Source: Desulfobacterales bacterium
Lineage (GTDB): Bacteria; Desulfobacterota; DSM-4660; Desulfatiglandales; B25-G16
Assembly: GCA_013375385.1 (NCBI GenBank)
Contig: JABXJY010000120.1
Location: 1-7,962 of the forward strand
Length of the DNA: 7,962 bases
Direction of reading: 5' to 3'
In this document: in pieces, positions 6,624 through 7,962 of the stretch
How the letters are laid out: every line of letters begins with the position of its first letter
How positions within the stretch are numbered: the first letter of the stretch is position 1
Position numbers and translations under genes: made by a program
Notes under the pieces: generated by a model
Databases searched by the model: none
What the model was told of the DNA's origin: nothing
What the model saw: only the letters and a program-made list of their open reading frames with translations

Positions 6624-6639
6624 CAAATAACGAGAAATA

Positions 6640-7962
6640 TCAGGCCTTATCGTAACGGGAGAATTGCATGGTAAAGGTAGCCCTCCCCTGAGAGGAAGAG
6701 CGCAGAGCCGTTGAATAGCCAAACATCTTAGAGAGGGGCACGGTAGCCGCCAATATCTTAACCGGTCCCTTCGTTGTGATCCGCTCAATCCTACCGCCTC
6801 TGGTATTCAGATCACCTATTACGTCGCCTACAAACTCTTCAGGGACAACTATTTCAACCTTCATAATAGGCTCCAGGAGAACAGGCAAGGCAAGCTCACA
6901 AACCTCTTTAAAGGCCATCGATGCAACGATCTTGAAGGAAAGTGGGGTGGAGAGCAGTTCCTTTACCTTGGCATCCAAAAGAATGGTTTCCACATCAATT
7001 ACCGGATAACCCATCAAAACCCCACTTTGTGATGCCTGCTTTATCCCTTCCTCTACAGAGGTGATAAGCTCTTCGGTCATCAAGGGGTTTGAGCATCTGT
7101 TGACAAACCTGTCTCCTTTTCCCCTCTCCAGAGGTGAGGCCTCTATTCTAATGCCGGCAAAGTGCATCACACCACCCCATTCTCTGTCGAAAACTGTCTC
7201 AACTTCAGCCTTTTTAGTTATGGTTTCTCTGTAGACAACCTGCGGTTTTCCGGTATTTACATCAAGAGAGAATTCCCTTCCGAGCCTCTGGGCTAAAATC
7301 TCCAGATGAAGCTCTCCCATACCGGAGATTATTATCTGGCCAGTATCGTCATCAAGCGCAAACTTGAAAGTAGGGTCTTCATCAGCTACTTTTGTGAGGG
7401 TATCCAGAAGCCGCTCCTGATCCTTCAAGTGCTTCGGCTCCACGGCCATGGATATTACCGGCTGATCAAACTCCATCGACTCCAGCAGTATTGGATGACC
7501 CTTATCACACAGGGTATCGCCGGTAGAGGTCTCTTTTAGGCCCATGACAGCAACGATGTCACCACCAATAGCCTGATCTATTCTCTCTCTCTTGTTTGCG
7601 TGCATCCTCATGACCCGGGCCACCCTTTCTGTGACATCTTTTGTGCTGTTATAGATTAAGGAGCCCTGTCTCATTATTCCGGAGTAGATCCTGAGATACG
7701 TCATTCTTCTTCCCTGATCCATTGCAATCTTAAAGGCGAGTGAGGAGAGAGGTTCTTTTAAGGTTGCAGACCTGGACTCAGGTTCCCCTGTCTCCGGATT
7801 GATACCCTTTACCGGTGGAATGTCAAGTGGCGAGGGAAGAAATTCGACTATTCCATCCAAGAGGGGCTGTATCCCCTTGTTTCTCAATGCTGCACCACAA
7901 AAGACGGGGACAAGGGCGAGCCTTATCGTGGCCTGCCTAATTGCCCTCTTGATTGACTGAAT
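6640..7962 (-). CDS. EF-G-type translation GTPase, C-terminal 440 residues (cut by window end)
   Basis: The frame stays open to the window edge, past the internal TTG at 7887. Compared with the usual ~700 residues, about 250 N-terminal residues (the GTPase domain) lie outside. In fragment numbering: the end of the G domain includes VPVFCGAALRNKGIQPLLD (18-36) and LPSPLD; domain II is about 70-160; domain III has GMGELHLEI (214-222); domain IV is about 241-365; domain V ends with MFGYSTALRSSSQGRATF (413-430). EF-G drives tRNA-mRNA translocation and, with RRF, ribosome recycling. Domain IV is unusual: the canonical GGRGQYG loop is replaced by EWGGVMHFAG, and the loop carrying the key His (H583 in E. 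coli) reads DAKVKELLSTP, with Lys at the aligned position. No tuf follows, so this is not the str-operon copy; a specialised paralogue is likely. I therefore withhold the symbol fusA. Confidence 0.93.
   Translation of the reverse strand: MQSIKRAIRQATIRLALVPVFCGAALRNKGIQPLLDGIVEFLPSPLDIPPVKGINPETGEPESRSATLKEPLSSLAFKIAMDQGRRMTYLRIYSGIMRQGSLIYNSTKDVTERVARVMRMHANKRERIDQAIGGDIVAVMGLKETSTGDTLCDKGHPILLESMEFDQPVISMAVEPKHLKDQERLLDTLTKVADEDPTFKFALDDDTGQIIISGMGELHLEILAQRLGREFSLDVNTGKPQVVYRETITKKAEVETVFDREWGGVMHFAGIRIEASPLERGKGDRFVNRCSNPLMTEELITSVEEGIKQASQSGVLMGYPVIDVETILLDAKVKELLSTPLSFKIVASMAFKEVCELALPVLLEPIMKVEIVVPEEFVGDVIGDLNTRGGRIERITTKGPVKILAATVPLSKMFGYSTALRSSSQGRATFTMQFSRYDKA

Larger units (their letters stand above)
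6375..6636. repeat. Degenerate heptanucleotide array filling the EF-G/dinB gap
   Basis: Read on the plus strand in one fixed 7-base phase, and skipping two insertions (6391-6426 and 6496-6623), the gap consists of 14 heptamers. They start with GTCGTTA (6375), CTCGTTA (6382), CTGGTTA (rejoined across the first insertion), CTGGTTA (6432) and TTTGTTA (6439). They drift through CTACTTG (6460) and TCGCTTG (6467), and end with ACCGATA (6488), ACAAATA (rejoined) and ACGAGAA. The phase is kept across both insertions. The array begins 1 base before the dinB start and ends 3 bases from the EF-G stop. It resembles the short tandemly repeated heptamers described in cyanobacteria. The central units are decayed, so their membership is less certain than the ends. 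Confidence 0.7.

Noticed and set aside
6495..6634. Possible promoter for dinB within the repeats (minus-strand TTGTTA ... TAAAAT)
   Set aside because: The spacing is 15 bases and both boxes are partial matches in AT-rich repeat sequence, so such matches are expected by chance.
6375..6636. CRISPR array
   Set aside because: Units are 7 bases, directly abutting and degenerate, with no 20-40 base spacers between identical repeats.
6640..7887. Complete short EF-G-like protein of 415 residues starting at 7887
   Set aside because: The frame continues upstream to the window edge with typical EF-G sequence (VPVFCGAA), so the TTG at 7887 is internal.

Overview
The window carries five protein genes, all on the minus strand; two are cut by the window edges. 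Base composition is moderate, several starts are TTG or GTG, and genes are tightly packed with overlaps. The gap at 6374-6639 is full of short tandem repeats and palindromes. This style suggests a Gram-negative, probably anaerobic lineage such as Desulfobacterota (former Deltaproteobacteria). That assignment is inference from style, not from a marker gene.

In transcription order (high to low coordinates) the window opens with the last 440 residues of an EF-G-type translation GTPase (6640-7962). Both of its domain IV tip loops differ from textbook EF-G, and it is not followed by tuf, so it is probably a specialised EF-G paralogue. A 266-base gap follows. It resolves almost completely into an in-phase heptanucleotide array interrupted by two foreign palindromic insertions. 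One of these (125 bp, flanked by TAA repeats) contains a further palindrome of a GTCATTGCGAG...CTCGCAATGAC type.

Then comes a compact run of four genes: DNA polymerase IV (dinB, 5219-6373); 13 bases later a secreted, membrane-anchored protein with two probable immunoglobulin-like domains (4375-5205); overlapping it by 35 bases, a large GT-C-like membrane protein of the 6-pyruvoyl-tetrahydropterin-synthase-related class with a C-terminal TPR block (1764-4409); and, through an ATGA overlap, a radical SAM protein with a B12-binding-like N-terminal domain (418-1767). The last three look like one translationally coupled envelope unit, perhaps acting on a lipid-linked or surface substrate; the substrate cannot be read from the sequence. 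dinB appears only to share the transcript.

After a 72-base gap with a good sigma-70-like promoter, a separately promoted gene for an exported TPR protein begins (1-345, cut by the window start). I see no tRNA, rRNA, CRISPR array, complete insertion sequence or plus-strand gene. The most interesting material is the nested repeat structure at 6375-6636, the divergent EF-G and the coupled envelope operon.
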